From Polyangium jinanense (lineage in GTDB: Bacteria; Myxococcota; Polyangia; Polyangiales; Polyangiaceae): a stretch of 64,000 bases of DNA. The stretch is from contig NZ_JAGTJJ010000002.1 of assembly GCF_028435365.1 (NCBI RefSeq), positions 930,001-994,000 on the forward strand. The letters run 5' to 3'. The position numbers were made by a program, and so were the translations under genes. The notes below the pieces were generated by a model. The model searched no databases, was not told the origin of the DNA, and saw only the letters and a list, made by a program, of their open reading frames with translations. How positions within the stretch are numbered: the stretch's first letter is position 1; each line of letters opens with the position of its first letter. Shown piece after piece: positions 36,599-45,186 of the stretch.

Positions 36599-37276
36599 GT
36601 GGACCTTCTACGCGAGTTCTTCTCCAAGCTGCGCCACCTCGAGGAGCTGCTCACCTGGGGCGGCTACCCGGTGCTCATGGCCATCATCTTCGCCGAGACC
36701 GGGCTCCTCGTGGGATTCTTCCTTCCGGGCGACTCTCTGCTCGTGACGGCGGGCGTGCTCGTCAACGCGGATCTGATCAACCCGCTCAAGCTCCCGACCT
36801 TCTCGAACCTCCTGCTCTTGAACGCCGTGCTCTGCGTCATGGCGATCGTGGGCGATACGGTGGGCTACTCGATCGGCTACAAGGCGGGCCCGAAGCTCTT
36901 CAACCGGGAGCAAAGCCTGTTTTTCCGGCGCGACTACCTCGTGGCCACGCAGAAGTTCTACGAGAAGCACGGCGGCAAGACGATCGTGCTCGCCCGCTTC
37001 ATGCCGTTCGCCCGCACGTTCGCGCCCGTCGTCGCCGGCATCGGCGCGATGAGTTATCGCCGCTTCATCATGTTCAACGTGTTCGGCGGCATCGGCTGGG
37101 TCGTATCGATGACGTTCCTCGGCTACTTCCTCGGCAAGGTGCTCGGCGCGAAGCAGATCGAGAAGGTCGTTTACCTGATCATCGTGATTTCGGTTCTGCC
37201 GCCCATCATCGGGGCAATCCGGACGCACCTCGCCTCGAAGAAGGCGGCGGCCGCGGAGAACGCGAAGTCCTCGTAA
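36599..37276 (+). CDS. DedA family inner-membrane protein
   Basis: A 225-residue membrane protein with about five hydrophobic segments. Features of DedA (PF09335) are 'FAETGLLVGFFLPGDSLL' in the first third, 'GDTVGYSIGYKAGP', and 'RFMPFARTFAPVVAGIGAM', which holds the conserved Arg/Pro core; relatives are lipid scramblase or flippase-like proteins such as UptA, needed for envelope lipid recycling and proton-motive balance. GTG start; the C-terminus is Ala/Lys-rich. It converges with the P450 gene with only one base between stops. Confidence 0.9.
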   Translation: MDLLREFFSKLRHLEELLTWGGYPVLMAIIFAETGLLVGFFLPGDSLLVTAGVLVNADLINPLKLPTFSNLLLLNAVLCVMAIVGDTVGYSIGYKAGPKLFNREQSLFFRRDYLVATQKFYEKHGGKTIVLARFMPFARTFAPVVAGIGAMSYRRFIMFNVFGGIGWVVSMTFLGYFLGKVLGAKQIEKVVYLIIVISVLPPIIGAIRTHLASKKAAAAENAKSS

Positions 37277-37277
37277 T

Positions 37278-38675
37278 TCAACTCGGGAGCGGCTCGGGGA
37301 CGACACGCATGGAGATGCCGTCCCGGGGCCGGAGCGTGATTCCCGGCTCGGGCTCGATGGTCTGTCCGGGAATGAGGTCGAGGCGGACGCGGCGCAGGAT
37401 CGTGGCGAGCACGAGCGTCCCCTCGACCATGGCGAAGCTCGATCCGATGCACTGGCGCGCGCCGCCGCCGAACGGAAAATAAGCAAAACGCGGCATCCGG
37501 GCGAGCGCGCCGCCGGCGAAACGGTCGGGATCGAACCCTTCCGGGTTCTCCCAGTACGCGGTGTGGCGGTGGGTGACGTAGGGGCTCAAGAGGACGAGGG
37601 AATCCCTGGGGATCGTATACCCAGCGACGATATCGTCCTCGGCCGCGCGTCGGGAAATCATCCACGCCGGCGGATAGAGGCGCATCGATTCCTGAAAGAC
37701 GCGGCCGACGAGGTCGAGGGCGGCGAGGTCTCCGAAGTCGGGGAGGCGATCGCCGAGAACACGGAAAACCTCGGCGCGGGCGCGGCGCCGGACGTCGGGG
37801 TGCGTGGAGAGCAGATAAAAGGTCCAGGCGAGCGCGTTCGCCGTGGTCTCGTGGCCCGCGGCGAACATGGTCATGACCTCGTCGCGGAGCTGGCGGTCGG
37901 TCATTCCTTCGCCTGTTTCGGGGTCACGCGCGGCCATGAGCATGGAGACGAGGTCGGTGCCGGTCTCGCGCGCCTTGCGGCGGTGCTCGATGATGCGGAG
38001 GACCTCGCGGTCGAGGACGGCGACGGCCTCGAGGAATCGCCGATTGTCGGGGGTGGGCACGCTGCGGGGGATCTTGAGGATCCGCGTGAGGTTCTTGCGC
38101 GTGTCCTCGAGGATGAAGTCGAGGGCGCCCGCGGTCGCGGCGGCGTCGATGGGCACGTCGGTGCCGAGCAGGGTCTCGGTGACGATCCGCAAAGCGAGGC
38201 GCATCATCTCGTCGGCGACGTCGACGGGCGCGTCGGGGCGAGGCCTGCGCATCCAGCCGTCGACGAGCTCGTCGGCGGCGCGGACCATGACGCCGGCGAA
38301 CGCGGCGATGCGTTGCTTGTGAAAGGCCGGCTGCGCAATGCGGCGCTGCCGGCGCCAGAAGTCGCCCTCGCTCGTGAGCAAGCCGTTGCCGAGGACCGGG
38401 CGGATCGCGTCGAGGCCGGGGGTTTGCTTGGTAAAACGTTCGGCCGCGTCGACGAAGACGTACTTGATGTGGTCGGGGTGGCGGAGGAGGTGGGCTACGT
38501 GCCGCGGGCCAGGGCCGAATTGAAAGCGGACGACGTCGCCGTAGGTATCGGCGGCGTCGAGGAAGATACGGATGCGATCGTGGCGAAGCGCGGGGAGGTT
38601 GCCGAGGAGCGGCACACCCGGAGGTCCCGGCGCGAAGGCGGCGGAGGGCGAGCGCGAGGCGGAGGCAGTCGTCAC
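37278..38675 (-). CDS. Cytochrome P450
   Basis: A 465-residue heme monooxygenase. The I-helix oxygen-binding motif is 'FAAGHETTANAL', the K-helix ExxR is 'ESMRLYPP', and the heme loop 'FPFGGGARQCIG' supplies the proximal Cys at about 409. The sequence pattern is closest to class-II-like CYP102/CYP4-type bacterial P450s; no ferredoxin or reductase is fused or adjacent, so electrons come from elsewhere. There is no biosynthetic cluster around it, so the substrate is open. A 56-bp divergent gap separates it from the Kazal-like lipoprotein. Confidence 0.93.
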   Translation of the reverse strand: MTTASASRSPSAAFAPGPPGVPLLGNLPALRHDRIRIFLDAADTYGDVVRFQFGPGPRHVAHLLRHPDHIKYVFVDAAERFTKQTPGLDAIRPVLGNGLLTSEGDFWRRQRRIAQPAFHKQRIAAFAGVMVRAADELVDGWMRRPRPDAPVDVADEMMRLALRIVTETLLGTDVPIDAAATAGALDFILEDTRKNLTRILKIPRSVPTPDNRRFLEAVAVLDREVLRIIEHRRKARETGTDLVSMLMAARDPETGEGMTDRQLRDEVMTMFAAGHETTANALAWTFYLLSTHPDVRRRARAEVFRVLGDRLPDFGDLAALDLVGRVFQESMRLYPPAWMISRRAAEDDIVAGYTIPRDSLVLLSPYVTHRHTAYWENPEGFDPDRFAGGALARMPRFAYFPFGGGARQCIGSSFAMVEGTLVLATILRRVRLDLIPGQTIEPEPGITLRPRDGISMRVVPEPLPS

Positions 38676-38731
38676 GGGAGCAGCGTAGCAGCGAGGGCAC
38701 GTCGCGGGGAGATCCGGTGTAAGATGCCGCT

Positions 38732-39487
38732 ATGCGAGCGCAATCGATCCTGATTTTGGTGGTTTTTGCAGCCGGCCTGTCCGCCGTCGTCACGGCCTGC
38801 AGCAACGAGGGCGATGGGACCGCCGGGAGCGGGGCGTCCGGCGCGGGAACGGGTGCGTCCGGGGGCGGAGGCGGGAGCGGGGGCGGGAGCGGCGGCGGCG
38901 GCGGAATCGGGGGCGGGAGCGGCGGCGGAGGCGGAAGCGCGAGCGGAAGCGGAAGCGGCGGCGGAAGCGGCGGCGGGAGCGCAAGCGCGAGCAGTAGCAG
39001 CGGCAGCGGCGGCGCGGGGGGCGGCAATGGCGTGGGCGCGCCGTGCAATGGGGGCGTCGGCGGGTGTGATCCGGGTCTTTATTGCAATGCGCCGGGGTGC
39101 GGGGCGGGCGTTTGCGCGCAGAAGCCGCCGCCGGGGCTGCAATCGCAGGACCCCGACCTCGTGTGCGGGTGCGACGGCGTCACGTACTGGAATGCGGACA
39201 TCGCCAAGGTGCTCGGGTCGAGCGTGAAATCGGCGGGCGCCTGCCCCGCGGCCGAGGCGGTGGCCTGCGATCCGCAGACGCCTTGCCCCGGGGGGCGTCA
39301 TTGCAATCGTATGGTCGCGACGGCGAACGCCTGTTCACCCATGGCCATGGGCGTTTGCTGGGGCATGCCCATTTCGTGTTCCGTGACCGGGGCGAAGGCG
39401 AAGGGCTGCGCCGGTGGGACGTGCTTCGATCAGTGCAGCCTGATCCATAGCCAGAATCCCTGGTACGACGATGGCGGCTGCCCCTGA
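38732..39487 (+). CDS. Lipoprotein with Gly/Ser linker and Kazal-like domain
   Basis: A 251-residue lipoprotein: leader ends with Cys at about residue 23 ('VVTACSNEG'). Residues about 30-105 are almost pure Gly, Ser and Ala. The remainder is Cys-rich, with 'CNGGVGGCDPGLYCNAPGC' and a Kazal-type 'VCGCDGVTYWNADIAKVLG' that lacks the usual Cys after Asn. Kazal domains inhibit serine proteases; here the missing Cys makes inhibition uncertain. The design suggests a surface-tethered small domain on a flexible arm. Confidence 0.78.
   Translation: MRAQSILILVVFAAGLSAVVTACSNEGDGTAGSGASGAGTGASGGGGGSGGGSGGGGGIGGGSGGGGGSASGSGSGGGSGGGSASASSSSGSGGAGGGNGVGAPCNGGVGGCDPGLYCNAPGCGAGVCAQKPPPGLQSQDPDLVCGCDGVTYWNADIAKVLGSSVKSAGACPAAEAVACDPQTPCPGGRHCNRMVATANACSPMAMGVCWGMPISCSVTGAKAKGCAGGTCFDQCSLIHSQNPWYDDGGCP
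38855..39040 (+). repeat. Gly/Ser-coding microsatellite-like tract
   Basis: Irregular runs of GGCGGAGGC, GGAAGC and GGGAGC units encode the Gly/Ser linker. The tract is prone to in-frame length change. Confidence 0.7.
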
Positions 39488-39526
39488 GGCAGAAGGCGGG
39501 GAGGGAAGCGAGGCGCGCCGACGCGG

Positions 39527-40384
39527 TTACTGCGTCGTGATCGCCTTGAGGTCGAGCATCTCCTCGACGCTCGGCACCACGATGAGGTCGCAGCGGCGGT
39601 TCTTTTGGCGACCCTCGTCCGTGTCGTTCGACGCGATCGGGTCCGTGTCGCCGAAGCCGGCGGCGCTCCACTTCGCGGTCGGCATGTTGCCGCCCTTCTC
39701 GCTCACGAGGTAGAGCAACACCTCGCGCGCGCGCATCAGCGACAGGCCCCAGTTGTCGCGGAAGATGCCGCCTGCGAGGGGCTTGTTGTCCGTGTGCCCG
39801 GCGACCTGGTAGTCGCGGCCGAGCAGCGAGGCGTCGTTCTTGACGATGTTCGCGACCTTCAAGAGGATCTCCTGACCCTCTTTCTTCAGCGTCTCGCGGC
39901 CCGAGTCGAAGAGCACGTCGCCGGGGAGCGAGATGACCATGCGGTTCTTGCGGATGTTCACCGCGAGGCCGAGTTTCGTGAGCTCGTCGAGCTTCTTGCG
40001 CAGCATCTCGAAGCGCGCCTTGATCTGCTCGAGCTGCTTGGCGCGCGCCTTGTACTCGGCGAGCGCCTTCTCGCGCTCCTCGAGCGTCGAGCTCAGCGCC
40101 GACACCTTCGTCGCCGACGCCTGCAGGCTCTCGTTCAGCTTGCTGATGTCGACGCCGGCGTCCGCGAGCTTCTTCGTCAGGTCCGAGACCTTCGCCTGCT
40201 CCGCCGCGAGCTCCTCGGCGAGCTTCTTTTGCGCGGCCGCCGCGGCCTGCTCGCTCGCGTTCTTGTCGGCCAGGAGCTGGTTGTACTTGCCGAGCTGCGC
40301 CTGCCACTCTTCCTCGGAATACCCGCAGCCGCTCACAGCGAGCGCCGCGGCGAGCGTGGAGGCAGCAAGGATGCGCACGTTCAT
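39527..40384 (-). CDS. OmpA-family lipoprotein with coiled coil
   Basis: A 285-residue lipoprotein (leader ends Val-Ser-Gly-Cys at about 20). Residues about 25-130 form a long Ala/Lys/Glu coiled coil, followed by an OmpA peptidoglycan-binding domain: 'VLFDSGRETLKKEGQE', 'GHTDNKPL', 'NWGLSLMRA' and 'GFGDTDPIASND'. The layout resembles MotB-like or Pal-like anchors that hold peptidoglycan from the outer membrane. The ATG has GGGGAG about 8 nt upstream. A perfect inverted repeat lies 19 nt before it. Confidence 0.88.
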   Translation of the reverse strand: MNVRILAASTLAAALAVSGCGYSEEEWQAQLGKYNQLLADKNASEQAAAAAQKKLAEELAAEQAKVSDLTKKLADAGVDISKLNESLQASATKVSALSSTLEEREKALAEYKARAKQLEQIKARFEMLRKKLDELTKLGLAVNIRKNRMVISLPGDVLFDSGRETLKKEGQEILLKVANIVKNDASLLGRDYQVAGHTDNKPLAGGIFRDNWGLSLMRAREVLLYLVSEKGGNMPTAKWSAAGFGDTDPIASNDTDEGRQKNRRCDLIVVPSVEEMLDLKAITTQ

Positions 40385-40402
40385 GACATTCTCCCCGGTG
40401 CA

Positions 40403-40428
40403 TCCCAGGGGAAAATACGTCCCTGGGA
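40403..40428 (-). promoter_or_regulatory. Inverted repeat TCCCAGGG / CCCTGGGA before the OmpA gene
   Basis: Perfect 8-bp arms with a 10-bp spacer, 19 nt upstream of the OmpA start codon. In the leader it would form a hairpin next to the ribosome site; as DNA it could be an operator. Confidence 0.5.
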
Positions 40429-40618
40429 CGAGCAATCCTTGAACCGTAGCGAGGTCGTCCGTCCCGCGAAAGTCCATTCCGCCAGAAGCCCCGGGCGGAT
40501 CCCGCGGACTCGGCCTTTCATGTAGGGATTCTTGCTTCGAAGACCCGGGGAACCCCCTGCCTCCCGGTTCCGGTCTACGCCCGAGTCGTGATCTTGCTCG
40601 CTTGCCGCACCCGCGAAG

Positions 40619-40670
40619 GACAAACCAGCGGCGTCGAGACAGACAAACCAGGCACCGGGAAGACAAACCG
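40619..40670. repeat. Three spaced GACAAACC direct repeats
   Basis: GACAAACC(A/G) occurs at 40619, 40642 and 40662, spaced 23 and 20 bp, about two helical turns apart. Such phasing suits cooperative binding of a regulator on one DNA face. No known regulator site matched. Confidence 0.45.
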
Positions 40671-40814
40671 GGCGGACCCGGGATCCTCCGCGGGATCACG
40701 CCGATCTCGGTCGCATACATCCCTTCCCTGACAGAGGCGGGAAAGTCCTCGAACCAACGGCCTTGACTGCCCGATGGCTCGCTTATTCCCGATGCGCCAG
40801 ATCGTTCGCGTTCG

Positions 40815-40835
40815 CCGGGACCGAGTTCGTCCCGG
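40815..40835. other. Inverted repeat CCGGGAC / GTCCCGG
   Basis: Perfect 7-bp arms with a 7-bp spacer, about 104 bp before the plus-strand gene start. Possible operator or leader hairpin. Confidence 0.35.
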
Positions 40836-40938
40836 CCCGGTCGCGCCGCCGCGCAGGCAGAAGGAAGGCGTGGTGGCGACGCCGCGCGACTCCGGCCGCG
40901 CCGCCGCGTGAGAAGACCCAACCGCCGGAGGAGGTCCG

Positions 40939-41781
40939 ATGCGATCCGTCCGTCCGAGTTTCATCGCTTCCGTGATCGTCTGCGCCTCGCTCGGGGCCCG
41001 CGCGGCCCACGCCGCCCCACTCCCGTCGCCCGTGGACACGCTCGCCGACGTGCTGCGACAAACCGCCGCCGTGATCGAAGGCGACGTCGAGGACGTGAGC
41101 TTCCATTTCGACGAGGTGGAAGGGCCGCGGACGGTCGCGACCGTGAAGAACGTGTTCGTCCACCTGGGATCGCTCGGCAAGTCGCCGCCGAGCTCGCTCC
41201 AGATCCGCTCGTTCGGCGGGTACCTGCCCGACGGTCGGGAGATCGTCGCGACACACGTGCCCGAGCTCGCCACGGGCAAACGGTACTTCCTGTTTCTGCG
41301 CAACACCGAGTGGACGCTGTCGCCGATCGCCTTCGGGCACGTGTTCCGCCTGGACACCGTGGGGAAGAAGCGCGCGCTCGTGGACGCCTACGGGCGGCTC
41401 GTCGCAGGCGTGGGCGCGACGGAGATCCTGCCCGGACCACTGCTCTGGACGCGGCCGAGCGGCGCGGTCGATGCTTCGACGCCGCCGCGGCTCTCGACGT
41501 GGATCACGGAGGCGGACGTGGATCGAGCCCTCGACGCCGTGGAGCTCGCCGAGGCGCTGCGCATGTTCGCCCGCGCGACCGGCGCGTGGCCGCACGGATC
41601 GTTCTCGCCCGCGCCGATGTCGGCCGGCCCGTGGCGGCGCGTGACGACGTGGCGCGCGCCCACGCCCACGGAGAGCCCCGCGAGCACCGAGGGTCTGCTC
41701 GCGTGCTTCGACCCGCCCGTGGGCCTCTCCGACACGTCGACGAAGGAGCTCGCCGTGTGTGAAGACGGAGGTGCGCCGTGA
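40939..41781 (+). CDS. Exported protein of unknown function
   Basis: A 280-residue protein with a signal peptide (about 1-25, ending 'ARAAHA-AP'). The mature part starts 'DTLADVLRQTAAVIEGDVEDV' and contains 'VKNVFVHLGSLGKSP' and 'TGKRYFLFLRNTEW', a layout seen in small beta-barrel (OB/TIMP-like) secreted proteins of myxobacteria; I cannot name it with certainty. A GGAGGAGG site precedes the ATG. Its stop overlaps the start of the metzincin gene, so the two are coupled; a TIMP-like partner of a metalloprotease would make sense but is only a guess. Confidence 0.7.
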   Translation: MRSVRPSFIASVIVCASLGARAAHAAPLPSPVDTLADVLRQTAAVIEGDVEDVSFHFDEVEGPRTVATVKNVFVHLGSLGKSPPSSLQIRSFGGYLPDGREIVATHVPELATGKRYFLFLRNTEWTLSPIAFGHVFRLDTVGKKRALVDAYGRLVAGVGATEILPGPLLWTRPSGAVDASTPPRLSTWITEADVDRALDAVELAEALRMFARATGAWPHGSFSPAPMSAGPWRRVTTWRAPTPTESPASTEGLLACFDPPVGLSDTSTKELAVCEDGGAP

Positions 41782-42869
41782 TGCGCATGCATCCGTTGAT
41801 CGTCGCTGCGTGCTTGGTCCTCGCGTGCCTCTTGCTCACGAGCCACGCCGAGGCGTTCCGCTTCCTCACGTGCAACGGCAAGAACGTCCGGTGGAAGTCG
41901 CCGTTCGGGCTCGTGCAGAACCTCTGCAGCATCCCGTCGGGATCGAGCCAGGCGAAGGCTTACGCCGCGGCGATCGGGCAGTGGCGTGGCGTCGGCGGCA
42001 TGCAGGACGCCGTCTACCACTACGGATCCTGGTCCGCGGCCCACTGCTGGGTGGATCTCGACGACGGCTGGAACGATGTGGCGCTCGTCGAGGCGTCGAG
42101 CATCGACGGCTCGCTCGGGACGACGGTGATCGTGCGCAGCTGCGATCAGATCGACGAGGTGAACGTGCTGCTCGCGAACCTGTCGACGCAGAGCTTCGAC
42201 AACCCCGACGAGGCGTTTGCCTCGGGCGCTTGCCCGTACAGCCCGACGCGGACGGGCAGGTCCACGTTCCTCCACGAGCTCGGCCACGCGCACGGTTTGT
42301 CGATCTCGTCCCCGGGAGGCGCCGACAACCACACGCTCGACTTCACGGTCATGCGGCCCTCGCCGCCCGTGCCGCTCGGCGGCGGGCCGAGCGCGATGTT
42401 CGCGCAGCCCATGCCGGACGACGCGGCCGGCGGGCGCTTCCTGTACCCGTCGACGGTCGGCGAGACGAACCTGATGGCCTCCGCGCAGCGTCTCACGAAC
42501 GGGAAGATCCAGAGCACGGCCGCGTGGCAGACGATCCAGCGCTGCCGCGGCGACACCTTCTCGTTTCACTTCACCACGGCCAACACCGGGACGAAGAGCG
42601 TGGCATCGGACCAGCGCTTCTTCATCGCGACGAGCCCGACCGCGCACGCGTGGGCGGGGATCACGCTCGGGACGTGGTTCGGCGCGACGGTGAACGCGGA
42701 GAAGCAGGTCCACCCGAGCGTGACGACCACGGTGCCGTGCGGCACGCCGAAGGGTTTGTACTGGCTCTACCACCAGGTCGACGCGGGCAACGCGGTCGTG
42801 GAGAGCTCGGAGAGCGACAACGTCATCCACAACCCGCTCACCATCCAGGTGCTCGACTGCGGGTGCTGA
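41781..42869 (+). CDS. Secreted matrixin-like metzincin with CARDB-like domain
   Basis: A 362-residue exported protein (signal peptide about 1-24). The catalytic helix 'STFLHELGHAHGLS' (His164, Glu165, His168, then His170, counted from ATG 41781) gives the HExxH plus Gly of matrixins, but the third zinc ligand expected 10 residues after the first His is Ile. A Met-turn candidate 'LDFTVMRP' follows about 20 residues on. The C-terminal part ('TTANTGTKSVASDQRFFIA', 'VVESSESDNVI') is CARDB-like. The GTG 3 bp upstream is an alternative start. It would act outside the cell on proteins, if active. Confidence 0.82.
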   Translation: MRMHPLIVAACLVLACLLLTSHAEAFRFLTCNGKNVRWKSPFGLVQNLCSIPSGSSQAKAYAAAIGQWRGVGGMQDAVYHYGSWSAAHCWVDLDDGWNDVALVEASSIDGSLGTTVIVRSCDQIDEVNVLLANLSTQSFDNPDEAFASGACPYSPTRTGRSTFLHELGHAHGLSISSPGGADNHTLDFTVMRPSPPVPLGGGPSAMFAQPMPDDAAGGRFLYPSTVGETNLMASAQRLTNGKIQSTAAWQTIQRCRGDTFSFHFTTANTGTKSVASDQRFFIATSPTAHAWAGITLGTWFGATVNAEKQVHPSVTTTVPCGTPKGLYWLYHQVDAGNAVVESSESDNVIHNPLTIQVLDCGC

Positions 42870-42886
42870 AGCCAGAGGATACGTCG

Positions 42887-43507
42887 ATGAAGGACGAGAA
42901 AAACCAGTTCCTGCTGCGCGCATGCGCCGCGTCCGCAGCCCTCTGCACCACGGCCTGCTCGGTGGGTGACGTGAGTGATCTGTTCGCGTTCCGGACGACG
43001 GCCGTGGACGACGCCCTCACGATCCGGATGCCCGACGGGCGTGTCTTCCGCGGCGATCCGGCGAGCATCGAGGTGCGCGCGCCGCTGCCGAACGGACCAC
43101 CGTCGACGGCGTCGGTGACGCTCTCGACGGCCGATCGGCGCGGCTACGGGCTCAGCGTGGCGTTCGACATCAGCACGGATACGCTGCTCGACCAGAGCTT
43201 CTCGGTGGCGCTCACCGACGGCTACGGCGGAGGGACGCTCGCGCATCTGTCGCAGAGCGGCGCGCGGATCATCGGCCCGGGGACGCTCTCGCTCCGGACG
43301 TCGACCGGCAAGATCACAGGGCAGTTCGAGACGGAGGACGAGACGTTCCCCGCGGGGACGATCGAGGGGCGGTACGAGGTGGTTTGTCTGGTCCTACCGG
43401 AGATGCTGGGCATGTCGCCGAACGGCGAGGCCTCGCAGGGGACGTGGATCCTCGTGGAGGACGAGGCGAAGACGAGCAAGTTCTGCCAGACGTTTGCGGG
43501 GCTTTAA
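42887..43507 (+). CDS. Lipoprotein of unknown function
   Basis: A 206-residue lipoprotein; the leader 'LRACAASAALCTTACSVG' has a Cys in lipobox position. The mature part is mostly beta, with 'ITGQFETEDETFPAGTIEGR' in a Gly-rich sheet and two Cys near the end that could pair. Third gene of the plus-strand metzincin cluster, 17 bp after it. Its stop overlaps that of the convergent gene by a few bases. Confidence 0.7.
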   Translation: MKDEKNQFLLRACAASAALCTTACSVGDVSDLFAFRTTAVDDALTIRMPDGRVFRGDPASIEVRAPLPNGPPSTASVTLSTADRRGYGLSVAFDISTDTLLDQSFSVALTDGYGGGTLAHLSQSGARIIGPGTLSLRTSTGKITGQFETEDETFPAGTIEGRYEVVCLVLPEMLGMSPNGEASQGTWILVEDEAKTSKFCQTFAGL

Positions 43508-44172
43508 GGCAAACGTTCGCGGGAGCGCGCGGGGGCAAGCTCGCTCTGGAAGCGCATGCGCCGGAGGGAGCCGTCGACCATGACCGCGAGGCGCTCCATG
43601 ACGACGCGCTCGTTCGCGTCGCGCGTGGCGAAGACGTACGCGAAGCACTTCTTGGCCCAGCCGCCGAAGGCGAGCACGAAGCCATCGGTGGGCTCGCCGT
43701 TCGTGGAATGTGGGCCGAGGAGGACCTCGACCAGGGTGTCGTGATCCGGAGGCACCGCGATGTGCGAGGCCGAGACGAGGCGGCGTCCGTCGCGTGAAGG
43801 TAGGTCGCGCCAGGTGCGCGCGCGCGCCTCGCATCGCGCGCGGCTTCCAACTTCGTCCTCGCGCCACGTGCGCACGAGCAGGACCGAGCTCGTCGCCTCG
43901 TGCCGAGCCACGAGCCAGCGCTCGGTCCGATCGTCGACACGGAACGCCGAGCCGTCGGGCAGCGGCAAGGAGAGGTCGAAGCGCGCCGAGGTGAACGTCG
44001 TGAAGGACGAGGCCGCGGCGATGGCGTCGGGCGCGGGCTTCGGCGCCGCGCTCCCCGCGGAGGGGAGCGGGCGCGGCGGGTTTGTCTGGGGAGAGGGCGC
44101 GCTGCCGCAGCCGCAGAGAAGGGCGAGGGCGAGCGCGAAGGGCGCGCGCACGGTCAGACGCGCGTGAGCCAC
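43504..44172 (-). CDS. Lipoprotein of unknown function
   Basis: A 222-residue lipoprotein (leader ends Leu-Cys-Gly-Cys at about 22), with a Pro/Ser/Ala linker and a single domain holding 'FTTFTSARFDLSLPLPDGSAF' (about 58-78) and 'EPTDGFVLAFGGWAKKCF'. These are typical of a small family of myxobacterial lipoproteins of unknown role. The start overlaps the end of ilvE by 19 bp, so it is probably cotranscribed with it, but a link to amino-acid metabolism is not evident. Confidence 0.65.
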   Translation of the reverse strand: MAHARLTVRAPFALALALLCGCGSAPSPQTNPPRPLPSAGSAAPKPAPDAIAAASSFTTFTSARFDLSLPLPDGSAFRVDDRTERWLVARHEATSSVLLVRTWREDEVGSRARCEARARTWRDLPSRDGRRLVSASHIAVPPDHDTLVEVLLGPHSTNGEPTDGFVLAFGGWAKKCFAYVFATRDANERVVMERLAVMVDGSLRRMRFQSELAPARSRERLP

Positions 44173-45074
44173 TCGGGGTGCGAGTTGTCCTCGCCCCGCA
44201 CGATGCCGAAGAAGCGCTGCTGCAGCCTGCGCGTGATCGCGCCGACCTGGCCCTCGCCGATCGTGCGATCATCGACCTCGCGGATCGGCGTGACCTCGGC
44301 GGCCGTGCCCGTGAAGAACGCCTCGTCGGCGAGGTAGAGCTGATCACGCGTGATCATCTCCTCCGACGCGGGGATGCCCTCCTCGCGCGCGAGCGTGAGG
44401 ATCGTGTCGCGCGTGATGCCCTCGAGGATCGAGGCCGAGAGCGGCGGCGTGAGCAGACGGCCGCGGCGCACGATGAAGATGTTCTCGCCCGAGCCCTCGC
44501 TGACGTAGCCGTTCGGATCGAGCAGGATCGCCTCGTTGTAGCCGGCGATGCGCGCCTCGCGCTTGGCGAGCGAGCTGTTCGTGTACTGCCCCATCATCTT
44601 CGCCTTGGGCAAACCCACGTTGATGTGGTGCCGAGCGAACGCGCTGATCTTCGCGCGGATGCCGCTCTCGGTCGCGCCCTTGCCGAGGTACGCGCCCCAG
44701 TGCCATCCGACGACCGTGGTGCGCACGGGGTTGTCGTGCGCGTACACGCCCATCGGCCCGTCGCCCATGTACACGAGCGGGCGGATGTAGCCCTCCTGCA
44801 TGTCGTTCTGACGGAGGAACTCCACGGTCGCGTCGGCCACTTGCTGCCTGGTGAAACGCGGCTGGATCGCGAGCAGCTTGCAGGTGTCGAAGAGCCGATC
44901 GATGTGCTCCTTCAACCGGAACACGTACGTGCCGCCGTCGGTCCTGCGATAGGCGCGGATCCCTTCGAAGGCGCCGAGCCCGTAGTGCAAGGAGTGCGTC
45001 AGGATGTGCACCTTGGCGTCGTCCCAGTCGACGAACTCGCCTTCCATCCAGATCTTCTTCAGCTTGTCGACCAT
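44154..45074 (-). CDS. ilvE: Branched-chain amino acid aminotransferase
   Basis: A 306-residue fold-type IV PLP enzyme, the usual length. 'WMEGEFVDWDDAKVHILTH' opens the fold; 'GLGAFEGIRAYR' and 'YIRPLVYMGDG' form the substrate region; 'GQYTNSSLAKREARIAGYNE' contains the PLP Lys; 'YVSEGSGENIFIVRRG' binds the phosphate. It transfers the amino group between glutamate and the keto acids of Leu, Ile and Val in the cytoplasm. AAGGAG precedes the ATG by about 8 nt. No other ilv or leu genes are nearby. Confidence 0.95.
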   Translation of the reverse strand: MVDKLKKIWMEGEFVDWDDAKVHILTHSLHYGLGAFEGIRAYRRTDGGTYVFRLKEHIDRLFDTCKLLAIQPRFTRQQVADATVEFLRQNDMQEGYIRPLVYMGDGPMGVYAHDNPVRTTVVGWHWGAYLGKGATESGIRAKISAFARHHINVGLPKAKMMGQYTNSSLAKREARIAGYNEAILLDPNGYVSEGSGENIFIVRRGRLLTPPLSASILEGITRDTILTLAREEGIPASEEMITRDQLYLADEAFFTGTAAEVTPIREVDDRTIGEGQVGAITRRLQQRFFGIVRGEDNSHPEWLTRV

Positions 45075-45186
45075 CACGCGCTCCTTCGGAGGTTCGTCGT
45101 TCCGACGCTTCGTTCGATGCCGCTTCCACCCCGCGTTCGCCGTCCGCTGCGAGGGGGAGTGCGAGAGAGGAACTAGCCCGATCCCG

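Larger units (their letters stand above)
40385..40938. promoter_or_regulatory. 554-bp divergent intergenic region
   Basis: No credible coding frame is present between the OmpA gene and the metzincin cluster. The region carries two inverted repeats and a set of spaced direct repeats, listed below, and must hold the promoters of both divergent units. A TTGACT word at about 40763 could be a -35 element for the plus-strand genes, but no good -10 follows at 16-18 bp. Confidence 0.5.

Noticed and set aside
38855..39040. Gly/Ser tract as a non-coding satellite
   Set aside because: The frame stays open through it and joins a lipoprotein leader to a Cys-rich domain, so it is a coding linker.
40763..40768. 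TTGACT as a sigma70 promoter for the metzincin cluster
   Set aside because: No acceptable -10 box occurs at 16-18 bp; recorded only as a note in the intergenic entry.
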